Of a DNA stretch of 64,000 bases, positions 48,260-61,346 are shown in pieces. The position numbers were made by a program, and so were the translations under genes. Position 1 is the stretch's first letter. The number at the start of each line of letters is the position of its first letter. The stretch spans positions 372,001 to 436,000 of the forward strand of contig JAKZZE010000013.1 in assembly GCA_024220505.1 (NCBI GenBank). Reading direction: 5' to 3'. The notes under the pieces are model-generated. The model did no database searches, had not been told where the DNA came from, and was given only the letters and a program-made list of their open reading frames with translations. Source of the stretch: Rhizopus arrhizus (taxonomy: Eukaryota; Mucoromycota; Mucoromycetes; Mucorales; Rhizopodaceae).

Positions 48260-49511
48260 TGCAGAAAAAAACACTGTTTTATAAACATAACATTTTATTA
48301 CTATTTAACAAGCAATTTATATGCGCTTGTTTATAATGTACATGAAAATATTACTGTTAGAATTTAATTTCAGGCAGTGTTTGAATCCAATAGGCTGCTC
48401 GTTATTAGGTTTCTCTATGTACGTACAAATATAAGACATTCTTTTAGAAATCATTGTGTCCTCTATTTTATATCTTACCACCAGCTTTACGCTTAATATA
48501 TCATATGTTTTAAGTTTGATCCGACTTAGTATCACATTAGTATTTTTTCTTTACAATGGATATAAGTTTGATCGGTCATAAATTCATTAATATATGAGCA
48601 AAATAACCTTATTAGATCTTTTTACATATGGAATTAGTAGCTTCAATCATTTGCTTGATGATGTTAGATATCTTGTTTCTCATAGAGTCAAAGGAAGTTC
48701 TTCTAATAACAGTGAGCTTTTTTTGTTGTTGGAAGTAGCGCTCAATATTTAAGCTAAAAACCTGTATAGTGTAGAAATAAAAAATCAACGGATTTAATAA
48801 AAATAGTATCAGTATTGCTAATGAAATCTTTGAGCATGACTATATATCTGTCCTCAGTAGCGTTCTTCTAGGTTTCCTTAAACGTAAATTCAATGGATCA
48901 TCCATTTACTTAGGTTATATGTCTAATGGGTGATATGAATAAAATCATTAAAAGCTATTATGTTTGTAAATTACCAAAAATTGTGTCTTCTAATAGAGAC
49001 ATCTTAAAGATCCTTATAGCCTTATGTTGAAAAAATTAAATATTTAAAATGCCAGGTTTCCGATATGAATTGATAGCTTCAATATATCCATTCTCTGTTG
49101 TAATACTTTATAATATCTCTTCACAAGAAAATATGTACAACAACCTCTTAGTATGATACTTCCGTTTTACCTAATATCTTTCTCTCTTGTACTTGTCCAT
49201 CCCTCATTATATTACAACAATTTATTGTAATAAAAAAAGCTATGTTATAATGCGAGAAAGAGATTCATTTTTTAGTCATAATCTTTAATTTTTTTTTATT
49301 AATTATAAATCGCAGTATATATTAAAAAGTAAAAAGATAGTAATATAAATAGTTTCTCTAGTTAAGCATATAAAGGGAATGTAAGCATTATTTTTTACAT
49401 AAGATATACAAAAATAATTAACAATTAAATTTACAAAGAATAAGTTAAAATCATATAAATATCTAATAAGTACAAAAAGAAGGATCATAAATATAATAAA
49501 TAATTTGCATG
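48260..49511. other. Gene-free AT-rich spacer
   Basis: Convergent 3' region between the mucin-like gene and the Sel1 gene. Only random open frames; nothing recognised. Confidence 0.5.
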
Positions 49512-52500
49512 CTAATTTCTTTCATCCGAGTAGTCAGATTTGAAGCCCATTACACTACATTGTGTCTCTTTTGCATGCTTGCGAGCCTCAATAGCGCGTT
49601 GCTTGTAAGAAGTAGCTTCCTCAAGATTGATTTCTTGTCCAAGTAATCCTTCTTCGTAGCATTTGCCAATATATTCCAATGCCTCTGGATCTTCTAGCAT
49701 CTCTGCATTTCTCCAATAATCAAAAGCTATCTGGTATTCACCTTTCTTTTCAAAATATTTGGCTAGAACAATCATTGCTTTCAATTCACTGTCATTATTT
49801 TCTTCAATCAATATTTCGAGCCCTCTCTTTTCAGTCTCTGTTCCATGGGGATCTACCCAGCCGTGAAGAAGGTAGACGCCGACTTTAAATTTAGCATCCC
49901 TATTTCCTAAGGTATATGACTTTGTGAACCACTCATAAGCTGTCTTTCGGAGTGCATTCGTAGGCGCTAAGCCAGATAACTCAATATTTGTTTCTTCTAA
50001 GCAACCAAGAGCATACTCAGCAATGCCGTCATCTTTTCTGAGCGATAGAGCCTTCATATACCATTGCTTAGCTTTTGCAAGGTCCTGTTTTTTGTATAAG
50101 CCTTGTTCGTAAAAAGATCCCAACTTGATAATAGTCAAAACGTGCTTTGGATTATTTTGATAGGCATGCATAAAGTAATCGTATGCCGTTTCGTAATTTT
50201 GATTGATCTTGAAGGTGATTTGGTTTTGGATAGTACCTATGAACCCAGTAGAGTACAGCTCACCTAATTGATAGCTTGCTTCACTACAATTCAAAAAGTC
50301 GGCCTCCTTTAGATCATCAATCGCCTCTTCGTACATACCAGCCTTCAATTCCAGCATACCAAGTTCATAAAAAGCTGAATCGTGATTTTTACTAGCCGCT
50401 AGACGAAGGTAATCTGCAGCAATCTTGGAGCTTGCAGCAGTACCTTCTTGTCGAATCGTTGTTTCCATTGTTTTTTTTATCCTGTATTTGGCATAACGAT
50501 AGCAAGCCTCTGCATGGCCAAGGTCGGCAGCCTTACGGTAATGAGAGATCGCTTTTTCCAGAGAATTATTTGTAGCTTGTGATTCATAATACTGAGCAAG
50601 TTTAAATGTTGCGTCCTTGTTATTGTGTGCAGCGTTGTAAAGGGTAGGAAAGAGATCAGTAGCGTTATGAGAACCATTCTTTTCGGATATTTCAGCTAGT
50701 TTTTCGTACATTTCGTTACTTTTTAAGAAAGCACAAGCTTTGTTATAATATTCTGCTGCTGCTGCCTCATCTACTGAAACACTGTGACCGAGCTCAAAAC
50801 ATTGCCCAAGACGGAATTGACCGTAGCTCAAGATCATTCGGGCATTGTAATCTAATGTATGGTCAGTTTCGAAAGGTGCCATTAAATTTGAAAGAATCTG
50901 AATGGCTTTTGCTGTTTGGTTGGAAGGTTCCTTCATCTTGTAATATAAATGCAATATTTGTGCCAGTGGTTGGTCAGAGATTTCACGTAGCCAATCAACC
51001 GCTTGACGTTCCATGTCAAATAAGCTATATGTAATTGCCGCTGCCAGCTTCATTTGTCTGAATTCCTTCGGATAGTCTTCTGCAGGGTTTTTAAATTTTT
51101 GAGGACGCACAAGCACCATCGATTCTGTCAGTCTTCCTTGGAAATTGATTGGTGTACTTCTATTTTCTTCCACTTCAAAGAAACATGCATCAGCTAATTC
51201 TTCTTCGCCTTCCATAGTTGCATACAAATATCCTAGTTCTAAGCAAGCCAAAATGTGACCAAATTTCTTTGATTCCGAGAGATAAGCTCTTGCTATTTCT
51301 CTGTTATTCGAGATACTGGCATTGTGCAGAGATAGCAAGCCTAAATAAATAATTTGATCAGGTTCTACTTTAAAGAAGAAATTGTCTCTTTTTTTGTTTA
51401 CCTCGATAGTAAAGCAATTCAGCCTTATTTTCATTCGTTTGTTTGTTACTAGGAAGCCCATTAAGTAAAGCATCTAGTTCATTCAGTTGTTCTTCCAACT
51501 TGCTGTCTTGATAAGAGGTGTAGTAGCTTCTTATCAGTTTTGTTCGAATATTAATTTCTATCAAATTGTTGGATGTAACACTGCTTGCATGTTTATGACT
51601 TTCTCGATGAAACAATGCCTTTTCGTAAAATGAAGCAGCTAATGACGCATTACATCCATTGCAAATCTCTTTTTCATGGCATCTTGCTAAACATAATTCA
51701 AGAAGGTTAGGATATTCTCTAGACACTATGCAATTTTTGTCTTACCTAATAGGAAGTAGGGCAAAAACAATTCTTTCCCATTATATTTCACCATGGCTTG
51801 AAGATATGAAAAGATCAAGCTTTTACTTCTTGCTTTTCCTTGCTTTTCTACCAAAATCAACTTGGCTGCTTCCAAGCATGCAGACCAACCAGCTGTAGTG
51901 CTCAAACCTTGATAATCTGCAACTTCTAAATACTTCTTTAGAGCAAGTGACTTTTTACCACATACAACAAGAAATTGAGCCAAAGCAAGGCTCATTCTAA
52001 ATTAAAAAAAGGTTTGTTAAATAGAGCTCTTTATGTGGAGCATAATGTTTTTGTTATACTTACTTTCCAGGAATTGGACCTTCTGAAGCAATAAAAGTGT
52101 ATATAGTTTTTACGACGTCATCTTCTGCCATTTTTGGGAATAGTTTACAAAGATGCTGACCTGACTTATGATCACCAAGTTCCAATGCTTTCCATAGGCA
52201 GCGCAAGGCAAACCGAGACTCAACATTATATGCTTCCTGTTTAGAGCTTTGATAGATGGCCCAAAGCTCTTGATCACCCGTTTTTTTCAGAATGGATTCA
52301 TATGTCACAGAGAGATCTACACCACTGTTCACAACTAAGGCAAGCATACGGTAAGCGATGGGATTTTTGGCTGCCGCTGCTCGGTTGAGCTCATGATAGA
52401 TTTGAAGTACATTGATATTATGATTTTTTGTATTATTCTTGACGAGGTAATCAGCCAAGTAAAGTATAGCCTCTGTATTGTTATGCCTTGCAGCCAAGCT

Positions 52501-54677
52501 AAAATATTCAAAAGCCTTATCCAAATTATGGCAAACGGGGGCAAGTCCGTTAAAGTAATAGATGCCTACTTGAGTTTGGGATTCCACATGATTCAATTGA
52601 GCCGCCTTCAAAAAGAATTGGAAGGCGTCTTGTTTTTGGTATTGTGGATGTTCGTGGATTCCGCTTTGAACCATTCGACCCACTTGATAAAGGCATTTTA
52701 CATCGTTTTTCTTGGCACCTTTTAAGAAATACTCAAAAGCCTTACTAGGATTCTTGATCACTATCATTGAACCATCTTGATCCTTGACGCCTTCTAAATA
52801 AGCCCAAGCAAGCCAATAGTGAGCACCTGTATAATTGCGTTGATCTGATAGATTTTTTAATAATAAAACAGCTTCATATGGGTCTCGTTTAACACCACCA
52901 ATTCCATTAAACGTCCAAATGGCGATACGCACTGCAGCTTCACACTTGATGGACTGCATGTCCCAGTTTTCCTCATCATAGGATGTACTTTTGAAGTTGA
53001 TGATTGACAAGAATTCTTGGTAAGCGTATTCTGGGTTAAATTTCATCATCAGTAAACCAAGAGAAAGTTTGGCAGCCACATTGTTCCTGTGACGTTCAAA
53101 TAAGCTGACCGCGCTTACACGGTCAACAGGACAGCCAAGACCTGATGTGTACATTTGACCGAGAATGATACTAGCCGCTTCATCACCTCTATCAGAAGCC
53201 TTTTTGATCCAACGAAAGGCGTTTACTGGGTTCCTTGGTGTACCAACACCCAAAAGGAAGAGAACACCAAGCTTTCTGAGTGCTAAGCAAGCCCAGGCCC
53301 CGTGTCCGTCCTCATGCGCCACCTCTGCGGATTCAGCAATATATTGAAATGCAGCATCATCATTACCAGCTTTTAGGTGAATGATACCAATGACGTATTT
53401 TGTAAAACCATACATTGGATTGGCAGGAGACATCTTGACTCGTTGACAATATTTCATCGCTGTCTGAAATTGCTGTTCTCGATCATAATAGAGTGCTAAT
53501 GTAAGAGATGCAAACGAATGATCCTAAAAAGGAAATTGAGTTAATGCTCCACTCTGTCTCCTTTTGGAAATATCAAAAGAAATTCATTTTGTAATACCTT
53601 ATTAGAGGCTTCGATCAATGCACAAATAGCATCTTCGATTTGGAATGAACATACATGACGATGTAAAACAGCAATTCCAAAGGATACTTTTGCATCCAAT
53701 ATACCTGCTTTAGAAGCTTCATAGTATAATTGACACGCTCGGTCTAGATCACCGCATTCTTGCGCATAAACACCCAATATGTAGCTTGCATGGGCATTTC
53801 CGTTCTTTTTGGAATCCAATAGATATATTAAACCTTGCTGCTGGTGATGGCCGTAAGTATCATCTTCTTCAGTATATTCGGCCTCGTACAGCATACGACC
53901 AGCACGATATTGCGCAAAAGAGATTAATATCCTTGTTCGATCATTCAGATCTGCGTACACCTGATTTCCTTGAACTGCGGTTGTTTCAAAAAAGTGAAAA
54001 GCGTGTGCTGGGCTATATCCTTTATTTTTTGGTGAAAGATAGTAAAGAGCTTGGGTATACATATTACAAAAGTAACGCTCATAGTTTGATTTCGTAGCAG
54101 TTGATAAGTGTTGATCAAAAATGATTTTAGGTAACGCAGCAATATTTTCTGTTCTCTCTGGGATTTCTAGATCCACAATTTGGTATTGTCCAACATCAGA
54201 TGGTGTAGGATTTGATCTGCCTGGTGACTGCGCACGAACTGCTATTTTAAGACTTTCTGACGAATAAGCAGTAATCTCTGACCTGGAATCGGATGAAATG
54301 TGTGAAAAAAGCGCTTCCTCCATCGTAATATTAGATGATCCAGTCGCAGAAGAAATAGTCGAGTATTCATCGGATGTATGTTGGTGTGCGTGGTTGATGT
54401 AGTATTCCATTTTGCTCAAATAATCATCCATTTGTGGGAGATCGCCCTGAATTTTAAGAAACCGGCTCATATCAGACTCTTCACCTTCTTCATTGGAATC
54501 ATTAAAAAATACATCTTTTGTATCTGATTCCATCCGTGATGGTTCAACAATTGTTTTATGTGTAAGTAACAAGTTGTTTTCAATCCTTTTTATAGCTTGT
54601 GGTGTTGATCTTGGTTGAAGTTTTTTTTGTTTTGATGAGAACAAACCCATCATACGTGTTAATATCGTTTTAGTCAT
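49512..54677 (-). CDS. Large Sel1-repeat protein
   Basis: Minus-strand exons 53598-54677, 52064-53523, 51746-51996, 51402-51725, 49512-51340; 1647 residues if a 20-nt gap at 51726-51745 is removed. The first 180 residues are Ser/Asp-rich and probably disordered. The rest is made of tandem alpha-helical Sel1-like (TPR-related) repeats, for example DRGDEAASIILGQMYTSGLG, KNDVKCLYQVGRMVQSGIHE, NNTEAILYLADYLVKNN, DLGHAEACYRYAKYRIKK and DAKFKVGVYLLHGWVDPHG. Such solenoids are scaffolds for protein complexes; known fungal examples include Hrd3 (ERAD) and Chs4/Skt5 (chitin synthase), but this protein has no signal peptide, membrane segment or CaaX end, so neither is supported. The 5' leader contains a GAAA-type repeat near 54735-54770. 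Confidence 0.88.
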
Positions 54678-57600
54678 TTTTATATATACAAGTTAGTGTG
54701 AAATGGGTAAAATTAAAATATAACAAAAAAAAGGAAGGAAAAAAAGAAAGAAAGAAAGAAGAAAGAAGAACATTAGAGGCGGTTATATATGTATGCCATC
54801 ATTTCGAAGTTATTGTGTACAAAATTAGACTGTGGTAAATTCTTTTTATATATATTAGTCACCTGATGAGACTGTTTGAAACGCAGACCTATCTTCTGAT
54901 AAACTTTACTTTGTAACGATATAACTGTTAACACGATTGGCGTTTTCTTTATAGTTTCTTTATTTTAAAAGTAACAGGAATATACCAATTGAACCTTTCT
55001 TTATATAAACTTGAAATTTATTTGAAGAAATATTCATAACGGATGTAATATAAAACCATATATCTCTATTTGTAGGCGTATATATTTAGAACAATGCTCA
55101 GGTCTTTTTTTATCTTTAGCTCATTCATTTGTCATAAAGAACCACATTATTTATTATTAAGCAACTCAACAAAGAAAAAAAAAAGTATTTGTTTATGCTG
55201 TGCAATGACAACTCTCAATGTTTACAGCACAGGCCATCCTGCATGTTTATGTAACCATCTCAACAAATAACGCCTTCCCCTTTTTCTCCATAGTTACGGT
55301 GTTACATATTCATCAAAGTTCCCATTTTTAAATAAGAGGGCAAATTACTCGAAATGTTATTGGCTTAGACAATAGATCATTGGGGTCTCATATGATATAC
55401 AAAAAAGGCCACACTTAGACAAAAAGTCAGTTATAAACGTACATTGTTTTCATCTTACCCAAAAAGAGGAAAAAAATAAATAAAGCTGCGGTCATTTAAA
55501 TAATCTACCTTCATACATTCATATACTTTTATCCTATCGTTCGTAAAATCCCATAATCTAAAAACGCCCATTATATTTTGCACAACATTATTGAAGCATA
55601 ATTTCAATTTCCTTTAAAAGAATAAAAATTAACATGGCAGAGTTATATACTGATTTTGAAAAAAAAAAAAAAAAACTTAAACAGATTTAATATGGTCGCT
55701 GTATAATTTATGGTCTTCATAAAAAAAAACCGTAATTCCAGTTCAAAACCCAATGTAAGACTCAGCGTATGACGATCTCCCAATAATCTAGCTCTTTACT
55801 GTCATAATGAGACCATCATGGTGTGTACATCTTATACATAAAAGGAACTTTGTAATCTATGCATGGAATGACGACTGGCTGAAACTTACCCCTCTTTGAA
55901 GACTTTTATCATCATGACGCTTCTTTGCTGCTTTATTGAATTTTCTTTTCAATAAAAATAAATATAAATGTATTCAAAGTATGTTTTTTGTAGTTTCTAG
56001 GCTTCAAAAGAACAAATGTAATATTGTTAGCTCATATTTAAAGATAAACTAGAATATAAACTAATAAAAGCAGCCTAGAAGAATCTGAAAATAGTGTACA
56101 TTGAATTTACTAAGAAAATGTGTATCAAAATACACTTAAAATAATGATAAAAATTCTCATATTTGAAAACGATAAATAATAAAAGTGTAATGCTATCTTT
56201 CTTTGATTTTATTTTGGATTTTACTGTACCTTCAAATGTACAATAAATTCAGTAGCTACTTTCCATCTCTACTGCAAAATAAACGTAGGTAAAACTTTAT
56301 AATAGGTATGTAAAGATACTGCTTGTTGTTACTTCTGACCTTCAAAAGTATAATGTGCTTGCAATTGGGCAGAATAATCGAGTGATTTGCCAAGTTTACT
56401 AGCTCTCTTATAAGTATGTATAAAATCTTACTTTTCTTCGTTGGGCTCTGATGACCACTGATGTACTTTATGTTGAATTTAAATAGTCATATGCATCTGT
56501 ATACAATGTGCAGTCTAAAACTCTATTTTATACATAATCAGCACAATCTTTTCTGCCTTTTCTTTCAATTAAGTATTCAGTTTATATTTCAATACTTGTG
56601 CTATATTTATGCCATGTGCAATAAAATACAGCTTTATGTTCAATAGTAGTACCGTAGTTGCTATGAGAAATAAAAACAAATATGTGTATTAACAGCAGTA
56701 ATGTATCAGTCCTATGCTTAAAGCCCTTGGCTTAATGACAAATTTTAAGCTTGCCGTTATAAATTATTTTCTAATACCAAAAGGGTGAAACGTTCCCAGA
56801 TTTTTATCTATATTATTTGCATTGTTTTTTCTCAAGAAAATAATAGCAATAAGAAAAAAAAAATACATATTGCTGAATTCCTCATTGCTGGGTTGGCTTT
56901 TAACCTTATATGGAAAAAAGTTTATTTGTAAAATACACAGTTATTTTCAGGGGCAACGTCTCATAGATATGCTCCCGTACAAAATGTATTCTTTTTGTAC
57001 ATTATTTAGGTTTTATGAGAAAGAGAAGCAATTAAATGCTATTCAATCTTTTTGTAATGAAAAAAATTCACATACGTACAGTATATGCAAAATACTAAAC
57101 AAAAGCATATGTTTCAGAAAATTAATATTTGAATCAAAATAAGCTATAAAGATCTTAAGTACATGCATCCACTATATTTACTTTAGTGTTACTCTGCTTT
57201 AAGTATATTAAAAAGCGCGAACAAAACATTGTACATCCTGTACAATAAAATAGAACACCAAGAATCGCCTATGATTAAAAGCCCAGCCACTATGAACAGT
57301 GTCGTTATTGTGTTTAAGTGGTACGCTCGGTCTGTAACGTGATTACACTTGTACGAACCATTATAAATTCTAAACAAGATAAATTTGGCAATTGGCGAGC
57401 TTTGGAGTTACTCTGTAAGAGCAGCTGACTGAAGATGGTATAAGTAAAACATTCAATTCTTGAATGCTCATCGTCAACATTCTTTTTTGCTTTCTTTGGA
57501 CTATAAACATCATATATTCTTAAAATTAACTGTAGTATCACGCGTTCTTTTGAATAGTTCTTAACAAGAGGATTTAAAAAACCGCGTAAATCAATTCGAT

Positions 57601-58316
57601 AAATTTTTATGAAGCGCTAAATCAGTTACATTTAATCCTTTATCCCTTCAGAATTTCACTCTCTAGCTTGGGGTTTCAGTAAAAGTTTGGTTTTACCAAG
57701 ACAAGGACTGGTTTTGATTGTACAAAAGAAAGCCTAGTCTGCAGTTCTTGAAACTATGTTCAATTAGTAAACAAAAAGTACCGTATTACAACTTTTAGAG
57801 ACAAAAAAAAGTTACAGGCTGCTTAATTTGATTTGCCCAAGTAGATATGACACCTTTTAACGAAGTTTACAAGCGCTGTTTTACTGAAGAATGTATATCG
57901 GCTCTTTTATAGTGCCATGTTGCTGTAAGGATGGGGAATTTGCTTATTTTATGAGAGCATATGTTATATCAAAAGTTCGAATAGAAACAGAAATACAAGG
58001 GATAACTTTGTTTAGTAGCAGTATAAATATGCAAAAGCCCATCTTTCAAATTGCGACAGTTTTCATATGGAAGCAATAAACAATACTGATGAATTTATAG
58101 CCTCAACAAACAATTAATCCCAGCGACAGAAATTATGTTTGCTTGATTCTATTAGCTTTCAAGCAAATCAAAGCATAATCGAGTTTATTTATACATTTCT
58201 TGCAAAAAATAAAATAAAATAAAAGACTTTTACAATTTTCAAACCAAAATATGCCTTTTTCTGCACTTTGATTTTTCTCATAGGCCTGAGTTGCACACCC
58301 TTTTTTTTTTTTGACC
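54678..58316. other. Long gene-free AT-rich region
   Basis: 3.6 kb between two divergently transcribed genes (Sel1 to the left, GPI2 to the right). Contains A/T tracts (55660-55675) and only short random open frames. No tRNA, conserved protein or transposon motif was recognised. Confidence 0.5.
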
Positions 58317-59482
58317 ATGTACACTTCACGTCAATTCCAAAGTCCAGAATACCAATACAATCCACACAATCCACCTTGGCAAAAGCTTTTATGGGTTAGG
58401 CAGAATTATCCAGACAATTATGTGGACGAAACTTTTTTAGATGAATTACAAAGAAATGGTAAAAATTGCCATGTTGCATCAATTTTATTTTTTATTTTAT
58501 TTTTCATTTATATTCAACATTTAGTCAACGTTCGAAGTTATGATTACTGGACCACTGTTTTTGAGTCAGGCGTTATTACTCAGCAAATAAGTAGTGTTGT
58601 TATATTTATCGCCATCTTCATTTATCTTCAAAATAATATAATGTCTGGACATCACTTGATCTGGACGGGATCGCTGTCAACAGGCATTGGATACATATTT
58701 TGGGACCTAATCATGTTGAAAACAAGGAATAATTATGAGTTCAAACGTAAAATAATAGAATGTATATAAGCTCTATACCTATTTATTTCATTGTATAGGT
58801 CAGCGAGTGGCCAAAAGCGCATTTTTTTTCTTCATTACCTTATTAGGATTGTCACCTATATTAAAGACCTTGACAAGTCAAATAAGCCACGATACTATTT
58901 GGGCGCTTACTGTTATTTGCTTTCTTATAAATGTACTATTTCATGATTATAGTACACAAACAAGCATTATAAAGTAAAAGATAAAGTCGATCATCTAGAA
59001 AGGGAAACTTATGACACTTTGTAGAATCCCTGGATCATTATCAACTAATGCTGCTATCTTTGCTTCCGTTTTATTAGCTTCTAGACTCAATACAAATACA
59101 GACGTATTTGGCTTACTATCATTTGCGGTTGAATGGTTTTCTTTATTCCCAATTTTCAGAAGACACTTGAAAGATTTGAGCTCAAAAATCCAAGTCATGC
59201 TTACTCTAACTATGCTTCTGGTCTGCGTAGTGTTATTCTTTCCTATATCTAAAGCTGTTGTCTTTATCTATATTTTAGGGTTCATCTTTCTTACTTTTAT
59301 TTGTCCTTACTGGCTGATATTTATTCAAAAATACAAAAAGTAAGCTTGTTTTTTTTTTTTTAAAAAAAAATAACATTTTTTGTAGTGAAATACATGGACC
59401 TTGGGATGAAGCCAGACCACGATTACAAAGGCCTAGAAGAAATCTGTACAGAAAAAAGAATATAAAAAGTATGCCGTCATAA
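58317..59482 (+). CDS. GPI2: GPI-GlcNAc transferase subunit GPI2/PIG-C
   Basis: Five exons: 58317-58458, 58525-58746, 58799-58973, 59025-59339, 59386-59482; 316 residues, close to the human protein (297). Conserved blocks are PPWQKLLWVRQNYPDNYVDE, YDYWTTVFESGVITQQISSV, LSPILKTLTSQISHDTIWAL, SLSTNAAIFASVLLASRL and EIHGPWDEARPRL. It has about eight hydrophobic membrane segments and no cleavable signal peptide, as expected for an ER-membrane protein. GPI2 is part of the complex that transfers GlcNAc to phosphatidylinositol, the first step of GPI-anchor synthesis. The start is the only ATG ahead of the conserved block; a T tract precedes it. Confidence 0.95.
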
Positions 59483-59904
59483 ATATATTTGTGTAAATAA
59501 AATTAGATTCCCTCTCTTTTGGTGTCTTTACTAGACACAATCAGCCATTTTTAATTTTTGTCTCTATCGATCCGCTTTTATAAAAAGTTGCCTTTTTTTC
59601 TTGTTTCTTTTCCCATAAAATATGAGGAGAAAGATCCTTAAAGAGAAAGTAACATGTGATAGAGTATTGCACTTCCACAGTGTGTATGTGTGTGTGCTCA
59701 TCATGTTTATAGTGCTTTATTAAGAATAAAATGTATCATCATATAAACTAGTTTTTAGTTCTTTTGATAAAAAGGGTCATCTTTTTTTAAATAAACAAGA
59801 GTTTTTTTTTCTAGTAAATGTATATTAAGGGGAAAAGAAATATAAATGCTCTATATACAATATTTAATTGGAAGTGGGAAGAGATCGTTATTTAAATATA
59901 AAAT
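59483..59904. other. Convergent 3' spacer
   Basis: 3' UTRs of GPI2 and the Rua1-type gene face each other. Contains a GTGTGTATGTGTGTGTG stretch near 59680-59697. No gene seen. Confidence 0.5.
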
Positions 59905-61346
59905 TTAGTCTGTCATACTCGTGGTAGAAGACACAGATGAAGTTTTACTTGATGATGTAGGCCTTGGTTTATCATACAGATGGCACTTGTTTTTTTAATA
60001 AAACTTTAGCTTTATACAGTATTTAAGTTAAAATTACGCATTTACCTTATGAGCGTGACGATACCACAACATGTAATTATTTTTCTTTTTGGCATTACTC
60101 GCAGGAACAAACCGCTGACACTGATGGCACAAACCTTCAATAGTGTCACCTTTCCCCAGCCTTTGCTTAATGGGCTTCATGAATGGTTTTCCAGAGACAG
60201 AGGATATGCCATGATAAAACTGTTTATGGTACCTGGTGTTTACTATAAGTAACAATAAACGACTTCAAAAAATAAAAATGCTTACCAGTAGGCGCTGTTT
60301 TTGAGTTGAAGCCATTTACCAGGGATACAACTATCGCAGTAACCTTGCTTGAGATGGCCTGTATAGCGAACCCATTTGGGTGTATAATGATCACCCTCAT
60401 AACGCGGTTTTTGACGACGGGGCATGGCGGCTAACATGTTTGGCGTTGGTTCAAAATGATCGTAAGAGTCGGGAAAATTATCTTGCGGGTTGTTTGGCGT
60501 CGAGAAATGAACTGATTCTCTTTGTCGATGGTCCTTGGATGAAGAGTTAAGTTTTATTGGATGGGAGTATGAATCGTAGCGTGGAATACATTTGTGTGAT
60601 TCTGACAAAGAGTGTCGAGAGTAGCTTAGACGGTTCGGAATAGGCTCACTTGCACTAGAAACTACGGTAGGTACATAGGATGTACCTTTTGGCGGAGACT
60701 CGTCTGTGATGGGATAAGTAAAATCAGAATGGACTGGTCCAGTGAGCTTCAAAGTTGGTGCAGATGATGTCCAGTTGACATAACCATCTTTCTGCTTTCT
60801 TTCGTCTTTTGGTTTATTTTTATTCTCAAACGGTATACTCTGAAACCAAGTCAATTTTCCTCCTGCTGTAAACGCGTGATTTATATGATCTGCTTTTGGT
60901 GAGTGATGATCTATCGTGGATAGGGCATCTAATTCTGTACAAGTCGGATACACAGCACTTCTACAAACAGGTGTCACATTTTCTTCCACAGGAAAATAGG
61001 TTTCATTTTTCATGACGTTGTTGTAACTAAAAAATACTTTGGAAAAAGAATAGTTAATAAAATGTAGATATAATGGTTGAATACATTATTTACAGTCTGT
61101 GCTGTCTTGAATATATGATTCAAAATAATCAAAATGCATTTGGGGGCTCCATTGATTGTCAAAGAGAGAGAGATTTTCCAATGGTAGAAAAGAGCTTGCT
61201 TCAGAAGCTATTGTATTTGAAGAGTACATTGCTTCATTAATGCAATCATCAAAAGATTGAGCGTCAAAGCGTAAGGGTGGATTTATTTGTTGTGAAGGAT
61301 CACATTCTGTTATGAGTTCGTGTCGCGTTGTTGTGAATGAAGACAT
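59905..61346 (-). CDS. Transcription regulator with Rua1-type C-terminal zinc domain
   Basis: Four exons on the minus strand: 61094-61346, 60286-61036, 60046-60232, 59905-59985; 423 residues. Residues 1-290 are Ser/Pro-rich and unconserved (acidic patch ENLSLFDNQWSPQMHFDYFE near the start could be an activation region). From about residue 290 comes HYTPKWVRYTGHLKQGYC, then CDSCIPGKWLQLKNSAYWYH, then GLCHQCQRFVP and LWYRHAHKCH. This Cys/His pattern is that of the fungal Rua1 C-terminal domain, named after the regulator of ustilagic acid genes in Ustilago. DNA binding through zinc is inferred from the family; targets here are unknown. Acceptors of exons 2-4 were chosen to keep the conserved frame. 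A Ser/Thr-rich tail follows. Confidence 0.85.

Noticed and set aside
56461..57142. Two hydrophobic open frames in the 54.7-58.3 kb spacer
   Set aside because: AT-rich, Phe/Tyr/Ile-rich by composition, no conserved motif, no splice-supported extension.
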